Assembly: GCF_030848805.1 (NCBI RefSeq)
Contig: NC_092360.1
Coordinates: forward strand, 14,074,001 to 14,138,000
Direction: 5' to 3'
Length of the DNA stretch: 64,000 nucleotides
Origin: Temnothorax longispinosus
Taxonomy: Eukaryota; Arthropoda; Insecta; Hymenoptera; Formicidae
Shown one piece after another: positions 24,301-39,663 of this stretch. Position 1 is the stretch's first letter, and each line of letters begins with the position of its first letter. The position numbers were made by a program, and so were the translations under genes. The notes below the pieces were generated by a model. It did not search any database and was not told the DNA's origin. It was given only the letters and a program-made list of their open reading frames with translations.

Positions 24301-27300
24301 ACGCGATTTTTAACTACTCATTTATACAGCAGGTGCTAACCACTACTAGAGACCTAGAGACGTCGCATCGTAGTGAATCTTAAACGTATCACAATCATAA
24401 ATAATTGGCACAATTTAAACAGATATTTTAAAGTTTAAAGAATGGAAAAAAAGGGATTTTTTGTTTAATAATTGCATGATTGAATATAACATCGTTGAAT
24501 GTGAATTATCAATAAATAATATTAAAATAAAATATGATATACATGTTATAAATAATAGAAAAATGATAGAAATAAAAAAGGAATCTGATCGGAAAAAGTA
24601 ATATATCTTTAAAGGATTTTTTATTTTTGTCATGCGCTGTTAATAAGGCGAAAACTGAAATTATTTATTTTATATTGCCATATTATTATTGCTTATCAGT
24701 GATCTGTTTTAATAGCCTGAATAGCCATGTATTTTATAATGGATATAATCATTTTAAGTTAAGATTAATTGAAAGGTACATTATGAATATTTTCGAACGA
24801 TTGACAAATCTTTCACACCATTTCGATAAACATATCTCTATGTCCTCATTTTCTGTCATAAGGACAAGACTTTGGCTAACAATAAGATGCTTTCGTTATG
24901 CAGCCTACGGAGAAATATGTCGCGCATACCAACTGACCGACGCATCAAGTCCAAGCATTGTGGACTTGAGACAGGTTTTCGGTGAGTTTTATTGGAGCGT
25001 GAGCGACTGTCACGCGTGTAATGACGGCATTGTTGCGGCCTGTAGACGAATAATACTCCTCAAAACCCACGTGACATGACGCAACGTTCCCTTTGAGGTT
25101 CTACTCTACTCGAATCGTTCCGGCGAGTTTTCACTTGTGCCGATCGCCACAGTGATTATCCCCACGTGCGCGCACAAAGAATGATGAATCTGAGGTAGCC
25201 GCTTTGTCTGATAATTCCATTAGTCTACTATAGCTTTTAATGACGAAATGGATCCTTTTCCTATATTAAATCGATATTTCTCAAGTTCTGTTTTTAATTA
25301 TGTATATTTAATTCTCATTTTGAAAGGTGGATTTCCTTTAAATCAGATTATATACGCCATTACAATTAGACAAGATTAGATAAGTGATATAATTTGTATT
25401 CTGCATAATTAAAGTTTTGAACACCGACAATAAGAAAAATTTTAAGTCCTTTAAATATATATTTAATAGGTATATTACTTGAAGAATTTTTTTTGTGCGA
25501 GAGAGCAGAAGAAAATTAAGAAATCTTTATACACATATAAATTTAGCAACTAATATGTACATATGTCAATTCTTTGTCATATGTCAAATCTTTATGACTT
25601 TAGTTGAATAGCAATCGAACCTTCCTCATCTCTTTTTAATTTGTTTAATCTTGAAAGACCAAACAAACTCTCTATTCTTTAGTTTTCACTTTCCCTGTAA
25701 TACTACACGCGCAGGATAAACATGTGCGGATGTGCTATTGACAAGAGAGGTGCATATTCTTTCACTCGATTCTTCATTATATTTACATGTTACAACTTAC
25801 AACATATAGTCATCATGAGACTAATCTTAAGTAATGAAAAATCAATACAAGAGATAGTATTTAATGAAATGTCGTGTTTGCAGAATACCTGCGTTAATAA
25901 TTTCACGTTTATATTGTTGTAACGTGAAAGTTGTGCGCTGATGGTGTCATCTGATTGGTTTATCTGCCGATCAAGCGTCGAAATATATAAATGAATACAT
26001 AATCGTCAAATTTCTATAAAAACGTATAGATGATCGATAGTTAAAGGCTCTGGGCTCGCTGGCGATTAACAGACAATCGATTACTCGTATATTACGTATG
26101 ATGGGCGTGGTGATGCTGCGAGATGGATTCATTAGATTGACACGTCTTTAAATCGATGATTCCACGTTCCATCGATACGGACGCATTCGGCTCAAGAGTC
26201 AAGAATGCGTTCGAGCTTAAGGTCGACGTGTTAAACGGCATTATCAGCTGGTCGAAAAGTGCTTCGATGGTCGAAGTTGATTGAGATAAAGGAGGTCGTA
26301 TGGTCGAAATAACGCGAAAAAGTCGACAGCCGCGGGATAGGGATATCAAGGGGTAACGGGGGAAGGTAAAGAATCAGTGGAGGAAGGGTAAACCCCCCGC
26401 AGCTGGTAAAGGGTTTACGCTCCGTCAGCCTGGTATACATGCCGCTCGTCTTTTCTTCCACGTGAGCGTTCCAGCTGGTATCGGGCGTGCAATCACACGG
26501 AGGATTAAGATGAAGACGGTGTGCGGGAAACACGTAAAGGACCCACCATCTTCACGGCGTTTGCCTTTATTTTCTTCGTTGGATCACGAGAGCCGTTGAC
26601 GGATTATTCTCGCGCACTCCTTCTTTTATCTTCTTCCAACTCTCAGAATGGTGGATACTATCGCATCGTGCCGATGATTGCAGCGAACAATATCTTTAAA
26701 ATCTCGCTTGTATCCCTTTTGACACATATGCTGTTTATGCTTATATTGCAAAATATCCAACTGTATCAAGAGAGACGCGGTAGCGTTTCGCGCCAAATAT
26801 GTACTCGTATGTATATATGATGGTATGTCTATATAATAACTCTACAAAAAAAAAACACTACTGCGTATTCTCTAATAAAGCATAATAAGGTATATTTGCA
26901 TGGTCTATACAAGGTTTGTATATCAACAAATATAATATATCTGGCCGCGAATTTTGAAAGCGAATACGTTAAATCTGCAATTACGTCACTCATTATCAAC
27001 TGTGTAAATGCCAAAGTTATGAATCTATTCTGATTGTTGGAATTAACATTCGTTCATGACAGAATAGTGATAGAATACAACATTATTTGTAGAATGAATG
27101 ATTTATGTAAATAAATTATGAATGCGTGAGAGGATCAGTTAAAGAGGAAGAGAAGGCGGAAGGAGAATGCTAGAAGGCGCGTTCATTAGCGAGTTGTGAC
27201 GAGACTTACTAATAAGGATCGAGCAACCAAAAGAAAATGTCGGAACATCACTGATGGAATCCTTTCGATGATATGAAGCAATCTCCAGGAAAAGAGAGGG

Positions 27301-29294
27301 CAGAGGGTGGGGGGGGGGAGGAGAGAAGGAGAGAAAAAAGCGGCTCTTTTGAGCGGCTCTTTCTGATATTTTTTTCGCTCCTTTTTACAGCGCCGAGACG
27401 CGACAGATACTTACTACTAAAATGAAGCTACTTCATTCTTGTTGTAAATTCATATGTAAACCCAAAGATACCAGAATGCCTATTTCGTACGAAAATATCA
27501 GTATCAGATTTCATGTATCAGATTTTACTGCAATAACAATAAATTTTTTAATGTAATATAAATATCAATATGTATAACATATCTGTTTATAAATAACATA
27601 AAAATAAATGCATATTGATATTTATTGCATGCCAGTAAACATTACAATTATAAATCACAATAAAAAATTTGATGTTCCATTGTGAACTGTAGCTATATTT
27701 GGTAGATATGAGTTATAACATATTATAGTAGCTTCTTTATGAAAAGTTCTTGCATTACGAGAACAAAATTTTCCGGTTATAATATTATATAATATATGCA
27801 TGTGCAGTCATTATAGATAGCGCTCGCATGTCATAAAACAATTAAACGATCTTAACTTCATGAGGATAACGTAACATTTTTAAATAATATAACCATTAAG
27901 GATGTTTTGCACGTTTCATGTGTTTCTATACGATTCAAGAGCTATTGATTCTTTTATCATCTACTAATCTTTTCTACGTATAAGCAGGTATCTAACATAT
28001 CCATTAAGGATCGAAGGTATTGATGGCAGATATGCATAGATAGTCTCATGAGTTGTTCCATCGTTTTGACAGGTTTTTCCTTTTAGGATCATCGATCGAC
28101 AGGAATACATTGTCCTTTTCTATTCCCAAAAGATAAATGGTGAAGGAAAAAGTGATTTTTTTTCGATTTCTCATAAATGACAAATGAATAGTTTATCTGA
28201 AATGCTAGCAGGCATATCTATTACATTTTCCTTAGTTTATCTTGTCACAGCAATGTCGTCCATTAGGCCTCTTTACTATACGGTTGTTTGATTCTATCTA
28301 TATTGATTCTATCACGCTCGATAACAGTAAAGTTTAAAGCTGGAATTAAAAAAATTGTAAGAGTTTGGAAGTAATATCGAGAATGTCAAATCACAGAGAG
28401 AAATATGCGCGTCTTTTCTCCTTCTTCTCTTTTCTCACTCTTTTCTTCCTCTATAACTGTGTATTTGAAAAGTTTCTCAAAGATTGTATTTTATGTATTA
28501 CGTTGATATTAAATCATACATGATTATATATTATATATGTTAATACACATACTATATTGATTTAACAAAACTTGTAAAAGATATAAAGTGAGAATTAACA
28601 ATTGGTTAAAAATATTACGACTATAGATCCAAGTTATAAATGCAACTGCCAATTATAAATGATATGTAAAATGTATAATTTTGATCAAAGCACTACATAT
28701 AGATATAGTTTAATGAAATATAAATTGTAAATACATCACCTATAATAGTCATTTTTAAGAAAAAGCGCGATTCTTGAAAGTAGGAATTATCTAGTTAAAC
28801 AAATCAAGTATTTGTAGAACTAAATAATCTTTTTATAGAATTATGCTTCCCCTCCCCCTGCCCCCTTGTCGTAAGATAGAATCACAGATTTCTATAAATA
28901 GATCGCTAACGTGCTGGAGTTTTTTACGAGACAACTTGAAGCCACGGACGCCGTCTATTTACCCGGTCATCACATACAGTGCTTTGTGAAGTAGTGTTAG
29001 TGTGTTTACTTCGCTTTGATTATATGTATATTTTGTAAAATTACAATAAAATTGAAAAAGAGAAATCTTATATATTTTCATTTTTTTAACGTTTTGAAAC
29101 AATTAAAAAGATGCCTTTATAAGTGTGCAGATTCTTATTACAATTGCAATAATAAAAATTTCAATATATCTTTATTTCGATAAGTATTTATAATTAATTT
29201 AAATATTAGATTCACACACACACACAAATGAAGAAATAAAGTAATAATTAAAATAAAAAAAAGCATCAGAGAGAAGTTCTCTGTTCTCTGAGAG

Positions 29295-29330
<36 letters not shown>

Positions 29331-30667
29331 ATTCAATAAACTTACGATTAAGGTGATTCTTAAAAGATGCTATAGTTTAGTCATGATCGGGTAAAGATTG
29401 CGATCATCCCTTCTCCTATTTTAAATTAGCTTCATATTCATCTTATGGAGATAGCAATCTAGTTAGAAATCTGTGGATAGAACACCGACCACTAAAAGGA
29501 TTTTCTTGAATGAAAGAATTCTCCAGCGACGTTCAAACTACTGCTGACGATTTATCCGATCTACACGATCTCCATTCTTGCTATTATTTACAGTACAAAA
29601 GATTCTGCCGCACTGTTCCAAGCACTGTTTTCGAAAATACGGAGAAAAATATTTATGGGATTTGGACGATATAATGACAGCTCTTCCCCTGCGACCATTA
29701 GGAGCGATTAGAATGCCGGCGCGATATTGTCCTGCGGATATTGTTCGCATTATCCGATTTTGTTGCCTCGAACCTTCTCGTTTCTTATTCTTCTACCGTT
29801 CGATTCCTATGCCGTTTCTTCCGCCTTTTAGCTTCTTAGTTCGCGTGGCTGGTTAAGGGAAAAAGGATTGTCAGCCGGCTGGCCAAATATTTATCGTAAT
29901 TAAGTCCGAGGAAAAGGATTTCCCGCACAAAGTCCAGCCGAACACATCTCTCAGTCAGTGTCCAAGGGTATCCGCACGAATTTTCGTTCGTCAATTGCGG
30001 GACCGCATTATATATAGGTACACTATACCTCTTTCTTGTTAAACCAAAAGCGAGATGGCTGCAAGCGACTTATTCCCTAACTGGCGATTCTGGACTCGAC
30101 CGTTTGGAATAATAACATTGTGCATTGTGTCGGTGGTTTCTTTGATTTCGCTTTGATCCCCTTCAGAACTTTTTTCACTTCCATGCAACTGTGCGGATGC
30201 TATTCGTTGATCTAAAAAAAACATATATTTCAGGAAATATCGCGTGCGCGTATCTGTATGTAAAAAGAAATTGCGAAAATCTGTAAAAACAAATAAGACT
30301 TATTATGCATAACGAAATATAATAACGCGTTAACTTCAAGTTTAATTTAACTTTTAATTTAATATTAACTCTTAATTTAATATTGCTGTTTCTTGGAACC
30401 CACAAATTTTTTGATTGAGTATCATATTTGTTAAATGAAGTAAATAATGGGTTATGAGAACCGACGCAAGATCTAATATGCGGAAAAATTATATTTAACA
30501 ATTGTTAGTTAATACATATTTTTTAATTTTCGATATTGAGCACCACGGAAGATAAATTTTGTAAAAATAAAAACATTTTGTTTAAATAAAATTTAATTAA
30601 AGCTAAATAATCGAGAAATTAACACAGTTAAATATGATTACATCATGACCGTTATGAGTTATGATAA
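24301..30667. other. Non-coding, AT-rich
   Basis: Nothing recognisable apart from a G-run near 27310-27320, a 14-bp inverted repeat at 27559-27572 with 27611-27624, and the TA microsatellite at 29.3 kb. A 150-codon open frame at 24627-25079 has no domain and shifts composition midway. Confidence 0.6.
29298..29326. repeat. (TA)n microsatellite
   Basis: About 14 TA units. Confidence 0.9.
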
Positions 30668-31101
30668 CAATCAAGTAAATAGAAAATGGGCCAATATACG
30701 ATTAGACCTTTTGTTACTAATACCTAATATTTTTTGAGTAAATTTATGTTTGCTTTGCAAACCATGCGCCGTTACTGTCGGTTTGTGAAAACACAATCTA
30801 AAGAAGCTAAAGCTAGAATAGTACATCACAATCATATAATTAAATTGATAAATCAATTTAACAAAATATTAATATACTTTTTTAGAACCATTGCAAAGAA
30901 TATGTTGCAAAAAATATCACCCCAGTCAGAATTTGAATCTGGATCTCTCTACTATCCGGGACGGTCTTTACTACTAATAATGAGTTTTGCTATGTAATGA
31001 CATTTATCGCAATAATCTCAACGCAACAAATTTACGCAAAAAATATTATAAAAGATCCAGAGCCTAATCGTATATTGGCACATTTTATATTCACTTGATT
31101 G
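30668..31101. mobile_element. Foldback element with ~80-bp inverted arms
   Basis: Left arm (30668-30750) and right arm (31020-31101) are imperfect reverse complements. Both contain CCAATATACGATTAG, the flanking CAATCAAG and a TAATATTTTTTG block. The total is 434 bp. The interior holds only a short open frame with no recognisable domain. No target duplication could be fixed, so the transposon class is unknown. Confidence 0.6.
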
Positions 31102-34100
31102 AAATTGATATGTTGCGCTATTTTACTTGCAGTATTATTAATACATATATTTCGTGAATAGAAAAATGACAGTTACGTATTTTGGCGGACGTTACAATTG
31201 CCAGAATGCATCTGATAATATCACCATGGCCATGGGTAAAGATGACGGCATGAACGCGACACACATTCACACGCATATAAACGATACAAAAATTATAACG
31301 CCAACAGTCTCCCTCTTCTTCCTCTCGCGATAATTACATGCTCCCAGGAGTACACGTGATGCGATGCGCGTAATTCCACACGCTCGCAATTTTGGCACAC
31401 CTGCCACATGCTTCTGTCCACGAATTAATCACCCTTTAAGATACCTAAAAATATTGCGCGTATTATTCACATGGACACAGTTATACATGTAGTATTCTGT
31501 AAATAATGTCAAATAACGGTATTTTGTATTTCTAAATTAAATATGTGTATAAGCAAAGTTTTATCGCAAAATAGTTAATAATATTTTGTAAAAAGGAAAA
31601 AAAGAGTGCTATTGTGTAAAGCATTAATTATGTTAATGTTATGAGCAATTATGCTATTACAAAGCACCATTTCTCGTAAAATTTCTAAATAAATTATCGT
31701 CAAACATATATTCCTTCAATTCCTTGTTTAGAAAGCAAAGGATTTGTGGAAGAGTGTACTTAACGCGACATTTAGTTGCTACGTACAATACATAGGTATT
31801 ATATGTAACACTTTTCTGACTGTATAAAGAGAAAATAATAAAAATATCGAAATAATAAACCAATAAACCGATAAACCAATCAAAACTATAGTTTCTGCTG
31901 AAAACATACATCTACCCTTTTTGATAGAGGTGCGACGAATCGATTTTATCGCGCAAGGTCAGTCATTCACGACATAAAGAATGCAATAACTTCGCTGACA
32001 AAACGTTGGCATCGCGCCAGTCGATTTACGAAAACGACTTTGTCGGATCAACTCGGGACGCGCTCGCCGAGCAAAATCATCGCGATCGGAGGATGATCGA
32101 GGAGGACAGCTCTAGCGGACGGTGGCATCGCAGTCATCGACTGCAGTCCCACGTCCGTGGCAAGGGTTGGCAGTTAAGATGGATCACCGCGCGGCACACG
32201 GTGTCGTCAAAGCTCCAATCCTGTTGCCGCGAGCGGATAACTTTATGTGCTTGTTGTTATGATTTTATTGTATTATATATCTAAAAATGTGTGTGAGCGT
32301 TCTCTGTGCCAGGATAATCGGGCTCCGTCCGCATGGATAGACTCGCGTTGCTGAAAACATATATGTATATAGGTATTATGTTTATATTAAAATTGTTGTC
32401 AAATTCTTTGCTACGAATTCTCAAATATAGGCCAAAGAATCGCCGCAAAAATATCATTTTAAAAGAAACTATCATGAGATAGAGTAAAATGCACTGTATT
32501 GCAATAAGCATTTCAAGTTCAACAATTGATATTCGGCGACTTGATGATGCGTTTCTCAGACTAGCATAAATTAATGTAAATATAAAATTTTGTGCAAGAA
32601 ATTGGAAAAGCTGACGATTTGTTTAAATACCCTGATACAGGGTACAAATTTGGACTTGTTTATTCCTGTAATCGTGATATATGTACACCGATGCATAAAA
32701 ATTCATAAAAATTTCAGTTGACTATTTATTGTCGACCGGTCTCACATCAATAATTTATACTCGCATAATGTCGCCGTGAATATTGAATCGACCAAATTAG
32801 GGTGGTGAAAGGTGGCGAAAGCGACAGGAAGGATAATTCTCGCGTCAGAGGGTGTCTGCCGATAGTAGCGGGTAATAGTCAATAGTAATTGATATAATGA
32901 GCGTTTCACGCCTGGATCGCTTTATCCATTGTAGCAATCTATTTCGTGCCGTCGTTAGCGTCTGGTGTTGATGAACGTTGTGTTGGTTGATATCGAAGCA
33001 TATATATAGCCACGCGTGTATCTCATCAAGAGCCTGGCCTCTTCTCTCTCCCCCATCATTCTCACCCCTCAAAGAACACGCCATCGGTAGGTGAATTAAA
33101 TCGTCATCTGTTCTTGCCCCGTAATGCTCCCTGATTGGTTTAATTGGGACTGTTGCGCGCTAATATGCAAATGCCCAGCCGCTTGGGTCATTGATACATG
33201 ATGTATTCAAGTACCGAGAATAATGTAGAAATGTATATCAAAGGCACTATCATTATACCAGACTTAATACGAATGAATTAACACGATAGCTTAATTAAAG
33301 AATGCTTTCTGCTCTGCTTGGTCTCATATCTATTGACTATGGAATACTATAGAGTGATTACTTGACATATGGTATAACAGTAAGTAATGGATGGTGTGAA
33401 AGTTATTTTTACATAAATCATAGAGTTATTATTTACTTTAATTCATTCACTGTCGACAAGATTTTTTGTAAGATTGCCAGAAGAAGCCGTTAATGAATTA
33501 AAAAAAAATTACAATTAAGTTTAATATAGTTCAGTAGTATAAAAATTAAAAACCACTAGTACGAGAACATTATCCTAACCTTCCTTAAAATAATAATGAC
33601 GCGATAGTTGTGTCAACAGCCTTCAAATATAGATTAATAGATTAAAGAATAGGAAAATTAAAAAAATAGGAAATATTTTGTGGGTTAATATAATAGAAAT
33701 ATTATTTTAGAATTCTACGTTTCCAGTTTAACAAATAGATTTGTATATAATATTATATATAAAAATTTATATAAGGGTTCAACAAGTATATAAGATATCC
33801 ATATATAATAAGACAGCTTCCAAGAAATATTATTTTCGAATGATGATTATCGAGTATGTACTTGAAATCGTAAAGAGCACCCAGGGTCTCAAAAATGGAG
33901 ATATCGATACGTGGTTCCCTACATCTCTGCGGGGTCATTGATATCCAATGATCCGTTCACGATCGGCTCATTGTCGAAAAACAGTTCGCACCAATTTTCT
34001 CACAGTCTCTTACCGTAGTCTTGAAAATCCGTTGAATTGCAAACGTTTAATGATTCGCATTCATGCATTTTTCATAAGTCATTCTCGATTGACGAATCAA

Positions 34101-35439
34101 TAGCATTTGTCTACAAGTGAGTTTCACATATCGTGGTATAGCCAAGTTTCTTTTAAATAACATATTTTACAATTACTAATTTTATACAAGAGATAATATT
34201 GATATATTATTTTGTAATGAAATCTACAAACTATTTTACATGGTTTTAATTAATAAGATTTTCTTGCGGTCGAAGTCGATTGGCACTTATATAGAATTAA
34301 AAACAAACACTTAACAAAGCACAAGTGAGGACTTAATAATCGCTAGAAAAATATCGTGTGATATCTTCACCGATGCAGTTGAGCATCACAGTTATTATCG
34401 GCATCTTAATTGAATTAAATCAAGCTAATAAATGTTAGTGAACATCGGTTCTTTGATCCTCCGATGCTGTTCCTCACGCCAATTTACGCTAGTTAATGGA
34501 GCTTCTCCTTTATTCACCAATTTAAGAAAAAAAAAACATAGTTCTTACGACTTTTGTGACTTTTATGTGAGAACAAAATGGTTGTATGTTATACAGGCTA
34601 TTGCTAAAAAGAACATCATATTAAGAAGATGTACTATCTAAGACAACGAAAAAGATTCATGTGTATAAGGATATTTAAATTGCTTCCGTTTTTAGTCGTT
34701 CTTATTGTAATTTCGACAGCGAACAATGTTTGTGAAACGTAATGTTGCAAAGGTATAGATTTCTAGAGGTGGATTTATCTAACATTGAAGACAAGGGAAT
34801 TGTTGATCATCTTCTTTTATTTTAAATTTTTGATCAAATTCCTTACACAATTTCAGTTTAGTCTTGAAGGATCATTGAGAAACCAAAGTTCAGATTGTTC
34901 ACATCGTACCGTACGCACTTACGTTTCTGTCTCGGAAGAACCAAGTACAGATGAATGCTTGCGTTTTGTCGTACAAACGATCGCAAAATCGATTAAATAA
35001 GCAGTAAGAGTAGGTAGGAATAAAGGAACGATTAGAAGTTTCCCGGGTATATAGATGAGGGAGTTGATTTTTGCCAATGCATTCGGAATCGGTCGTGCAA
35101 GACATGTCCCACGGAGTCGAGCCAGCGGGAAGCCAGGGCCGTGCAACAAGTGGCACCCAAAGGCCAAGGGTTCCTTTCATACTGAACAGAATCGCCAGTC
35201 CCGAAATATCCCGCCGCGCCTCCGCGTTTGCGCACATGGACCTCGGATGAGAGCTCGCGGAAACGGAAACGGCAAAGTAAAATCAAACAAATTGTATCGT
35301 TTCCGATTTGTTTTCCACATTTTCAAGCATGTCTACATAAATCCGTTTGTCAAAACTAAATAAAAATTTGCCCCGTAAATAAATATTTATATATGATTAA
35401 TAAAGTTTCTTGATCGTATCTATCTAACTGACGTGTGAA
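31102..35439. other. Non-coding, AT-rich
   Basis: No gene, RNA or repeat of note was recognised. A CpG-richer patch with short open frames on both strands lies at about 35050-35270. Confidence 0.6.
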
Positions 35440-35820
35440 GGCTTACGTTGTAGAGTAGCCTAAAATTTCCGCTCCAACTTCTGTAAACCTTTATGTATGT
35501 TGTACTTGTAAGTATTGAAAAATTTACCAAATTTTCCTTGATTATCTCAGAAAGTATTAGGCAAATAAAAAAATGTTTCAGACAAAAGTTGGTCAAATTG
35601 ATTAATAGAAAAAGATGATAAAATAAAAAATACTGAGTCCCATTTAAAAAAACAAAGGTCACCTTGAAATCTTGGAGGCATCTCCACTTAGACAAGATTT
35701 ATGTCCATAATAAGATGCTCCCCTCGAAACAGAGTAAGTTTTATTTGAATATTTTTTGGAACAACAACTAGTTCGGGAGATAATCGCATGGAAAGATTAA
35801 AATGGGACACCCTGTATTAT
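35440..35820. mobile_element. Degenerate interspersed repeat ending in GGGACACCCTGTAT
   Basis: The right end (35801-35818) reads AATGGGACACCCTGTATT. A decayed inverted counterpart AATACTGAGTCCCATTTAAA starts at 35629. From memory, this terminal signature recurs in many insect interspersed repeats, often preceded by similar sequence on its 5' side, so the left boundary may lie near 35440. No intact coding frame remains. Confidence 0.45.
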
Positions 35821-38524
35821 AATATAACATTTTATAATATGATATATAATATAATATAATTCATATTACATTTTTACGTTACAATATTTGATATTGTATA
35901 TTATGTATTTTTTAAAGCGAAGAGATATTCATTGATCAATGTGTCAAATACGTAATTTATATAATTTATAGAATTAAGTATCTTATTCAGAAAAAAATAT
36001 TTATGCAGATAAAATAATAATAAATGAATCAAAGAAAGGAGTATAAAATATGTAGAATATTATATATTAAATTTCTATAAGAGAAAAGAAAAGTGTTTCA
36101 GATTAATCCTCTTGATTCAACTTTTCACTCGCAGTGAAAATTAAAATAAATATAGATTTAGATAATAGAGATAAAACAGTATAGAAAAGAACATTTCTTG
36201 AATTCCGTTTCTGAACTCGCATATTAGGAAATCATAACTTTACAAACTGACAATGAGTGTCCATTAATTCGGATTATTTATACCGGAAATTATATGCGTA
36301 TTCTCACATATTTGTTTTATGAATTAGTTGAAAAAAAAAGATCCGCAACCATTGCATTAATTTTTATAACCGAGCATAATCGTCTCGAGTTTTCTCTGTA
36401 AAGACCCTGTCCAACTAATTGCGCGCATTCTTACAGTACGTTGCATTATCGCGTTACGAGCGAGCGCGCGCCAAGAAACAGAGTGGAGGAACGGCAAATT
36501 AATATATCCGCTTTTTAATCCCAATGTAGAGGTTAATTCTAGCCGAGGGAGACGAGAAAGCGAGATAACGTGGGGGCCACGCGACAGGAAGACGGTCTCT
36601 CTTGTCCTTCCCCCCTATCCCTCGCTCCCTGAAAGACCCTCTTTTCTCGTTGGCTTCCTTTCGTCTCCTTCTGCCAACAAACTCTTCTACTGTTCCACTT
36701 CTTAAAGGACTACGATAATCGCGTAATAACGCGAGCGATTAATCAATTAAAAACAACGAAAGTCACAACTCCCGTTGAATCCCATGTGGCGCACGTTGCT
36801 GCGCGAAGCATCATCGTTCTTGATGTCCTCGGTGGTCCACGTTCTAAGATTTTACGACGACGATGGCACCTAAATTGCGCTTAAGTGGGTGGCGCGCTAG
36901 ATTTATTTCGACCGACCGCGTATATTTCCGCGTATTAATATTTTCGTGAACTGGTACAACGACGAAAGTCTTAAGTACCGCTGCAAAATTGGATCTTACT
37001 TTATTGGATTTTCGTCTTCATTAAACAAAGATATTTACTAACGACAAATCAATGTTACAGTAAGTAATGCATATTATTCTTGCAATTATGCGGAAATGTG
37101 GATTATACAAATTAAAAATTAGCGAATGTATTTAATTACACAGAATGAAATTTCGCGCACGAAAATATATTTTATAGCACGTTAAACGCGAAAATAGGAT
37201 TGAAAAAAAATTGAAATAATGACGTGGAAACTGTCAAGTGCTACACAATACACATAACGCAATACTATCTCGTAAATATAATATAAATTTCTAAATATTT
37301 CTGTTGACGTTGAAAGGATTAATTATGAAGGGACAAGAATGTAAGAAACTTTGTCATTCTGGAGTCGTCGGCGTCGGCTCTGATTCTAAACCGCGGCGAA
37401 TTCTCTTCGCTTTCTCGAGTCCTTCCCTTGGTCATCGCGAATTCTTGAGAAGACTGCCGTCACGTTCTCTGTCCTTGGCTAGGATTCGTGCCAAGCTGAA
37501 GAGGTAGAAGCGGTAGAAGAGAAGAGGTACGTCAGTAGAAAGAGGAGAACCTCCGCGAACGTCGGAGCACGCGCGGGTAAAACATTCTAATCTAAAGTTA
37601 TAAGAAGCAGGACGTCGAGAAGAGAAGAAGCGAGAAGGACATGGTAGAAGGAGATGGGCAGCGGGGGGATTTATTTTATGGCGTGTAATCCTCCGTGTCG
37701 AGGTGCGAAAGGGCTGTAACTCTTTTGTTGGCACCACGGGGTGTCCACGCTTCCAAAGCAACCGCTAACTAATTCCTCCCGTGAATGCTCAGTCCTTACA
37801 CATCTTTAAGCGTCGTTCACACCCCTCGACTTTGCCTGCCTGCGCAGCGTTGCGATCGTGTCGTTGTCTACGTCTATAATACGATATGGACACGATGTAC
37901 GCCGCGCGCGTGCCTGAACGAATCGATTTATAAGAAAATTGCTATCCGTATCAACATCGTCCTTCCTGTCGAAAGGAAAAGATCGAGTAATTTTGGTAAT
38001 TTTGTCAATAGAACAGGACCAATTCTTCAAATATCGGTAAATTAATTATTTATTGATAGATACCCGAGTGGAAAGTAATTTAAAAGTCAAGTAAATTGTA
38101 CGACGAGAAGTAAGCTTAACACAAATGCGTTGTTTATAAAGAATAACGAAGATATAAATATTTCACATTATTTTAATCATTAAATTTTGAAAAGATTTAT
38201 ATCTAATGCTATATTTAACGCTTACTGCCGTTAAAAAATTCTAACTAAATTAACATGCTTATTGCAATTAAAATGTGAGTACATGATGGTGATTTGATCT
38301 ACTCGCTACATAGTTTTCGGTAGGAAGTCTTCTGTATAGTGTATAGTCGTTTGTGTGCGCGATAATGTCCAGATTTAACACAGTCTCCGTCCAACGAAAC
38401 AGCTAATGCGTGCAAAGAGTGTCTTGGATGTGTCTGCGTTTTAATGCATTAAACGAGTCATTTGCTCGCCCCATTCCTCCAACGGTATGCGCGCACATAC
38501 TAGCACGTGGACTCATCGTTCGTT

Positions 38525-38565
38525 GCCGCCGCCCGCCGCCGCCGTCGACGACGACGACGACGACA
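38525..38565. repeat. GCC and GAC trinucleotide repeats
   Basis: GCC units run into six or seven GAC units. An open frame through it would read Pro and Thr runs, but nothing else in the frame supports a gene. Confidence 0.85.
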
Positions 38566-39663
38566 GCTACGAGTGATCAGTCGCGTGCGTCTCTTTCCTA
38601 TATGAGTTTCCTGCATCTTGCAAGTGGGCGCTTCTCGCTGTCGTTTCTGCGTACAAACAATGGCGCAAAGTGCGTCTCTCCCTCTCTCTCTGTTTAAGGC
38701 CCATCAGCCCAGCTCACATGTCTGACAAATGCCAAGTTTAAGTCTTTGTTATCCCTTAGGTGTTTTTTAATAGAATGTTTAAATTTACATTGAATTATAT
38801 TGCATAGATGAGAAAATGGCTAAAAAGAAAGTAATAAGCGCTAATGTTGTCAAATTATTGACTGACAATTATATGTATATATGTTTCGAGTATCAGAAAA
38901 ATCAAGAAGTGCATAATAGTGGAAATAAACATCAAAGCGAGCCAATTTCTCTCGAATTTACATCATAATTATCATCTCATTAAATTAATTCTAATAGACT
39001 CAATTTTTTTATCCTAGTTTCAATTATTCATTATTTTGAAAAGTAATGAAAAGAAGTTAAAAAGAAGTTGAAAGAGGTAAAAGTGTGTGTGTGTGTGTAA
39101 GAAAAAAAGAGAAACGAGATAAGACAGAAATGCATTTTGTGCATTCTTTTTGATTTCCGAGTTATCTATGCTGAAGTTGAATTTGGTCCCTCTGTTAAGC
39201 TGCGAGAAAGATACTCCATGATCAATTTCGCGGTAATGCGGGCAATTTCCAGTCATTATGACTTGCGATACGTGCACGTGAGATCATCGAGAGTCGTGTG
39301 GTGATCGGGCGCGGAGGCGCATCTTGTCGCATCGCACTGTTCGTTCTGTGCACACAGAGTTATGCCGAAAGTAATCCGTCGAAACGAAATGTAAAGTCAC
39401 CCTTCCCACTACGCGGGTACCGTGACTAATCGATGAGTACGCAGCCGGTCGCGTATGGGTCGAATCGAATTCGAGCCGTGTGCTCGTCCGTGCACGCGTT
39501 TCCCACTCGCTTATGGATCGCGGCGCGGCGTCTGCAGGGCACATCATATTTTATGATCTATACCTTCTTTCCAAAGGAAATAAATAAATTTTTCTTTTTT
39601 TTAGATAAAATTTTCAATTTTTTGCACCTTTCACGTTTCTTGCAGGTTTTTTGTTTGAATTCT

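Noticed and set aside
24627..25079. 150-codon plus-strand open frame
   Set aside because: The composition changes midway from AT-rich to mixed and no family resemblance is visible.
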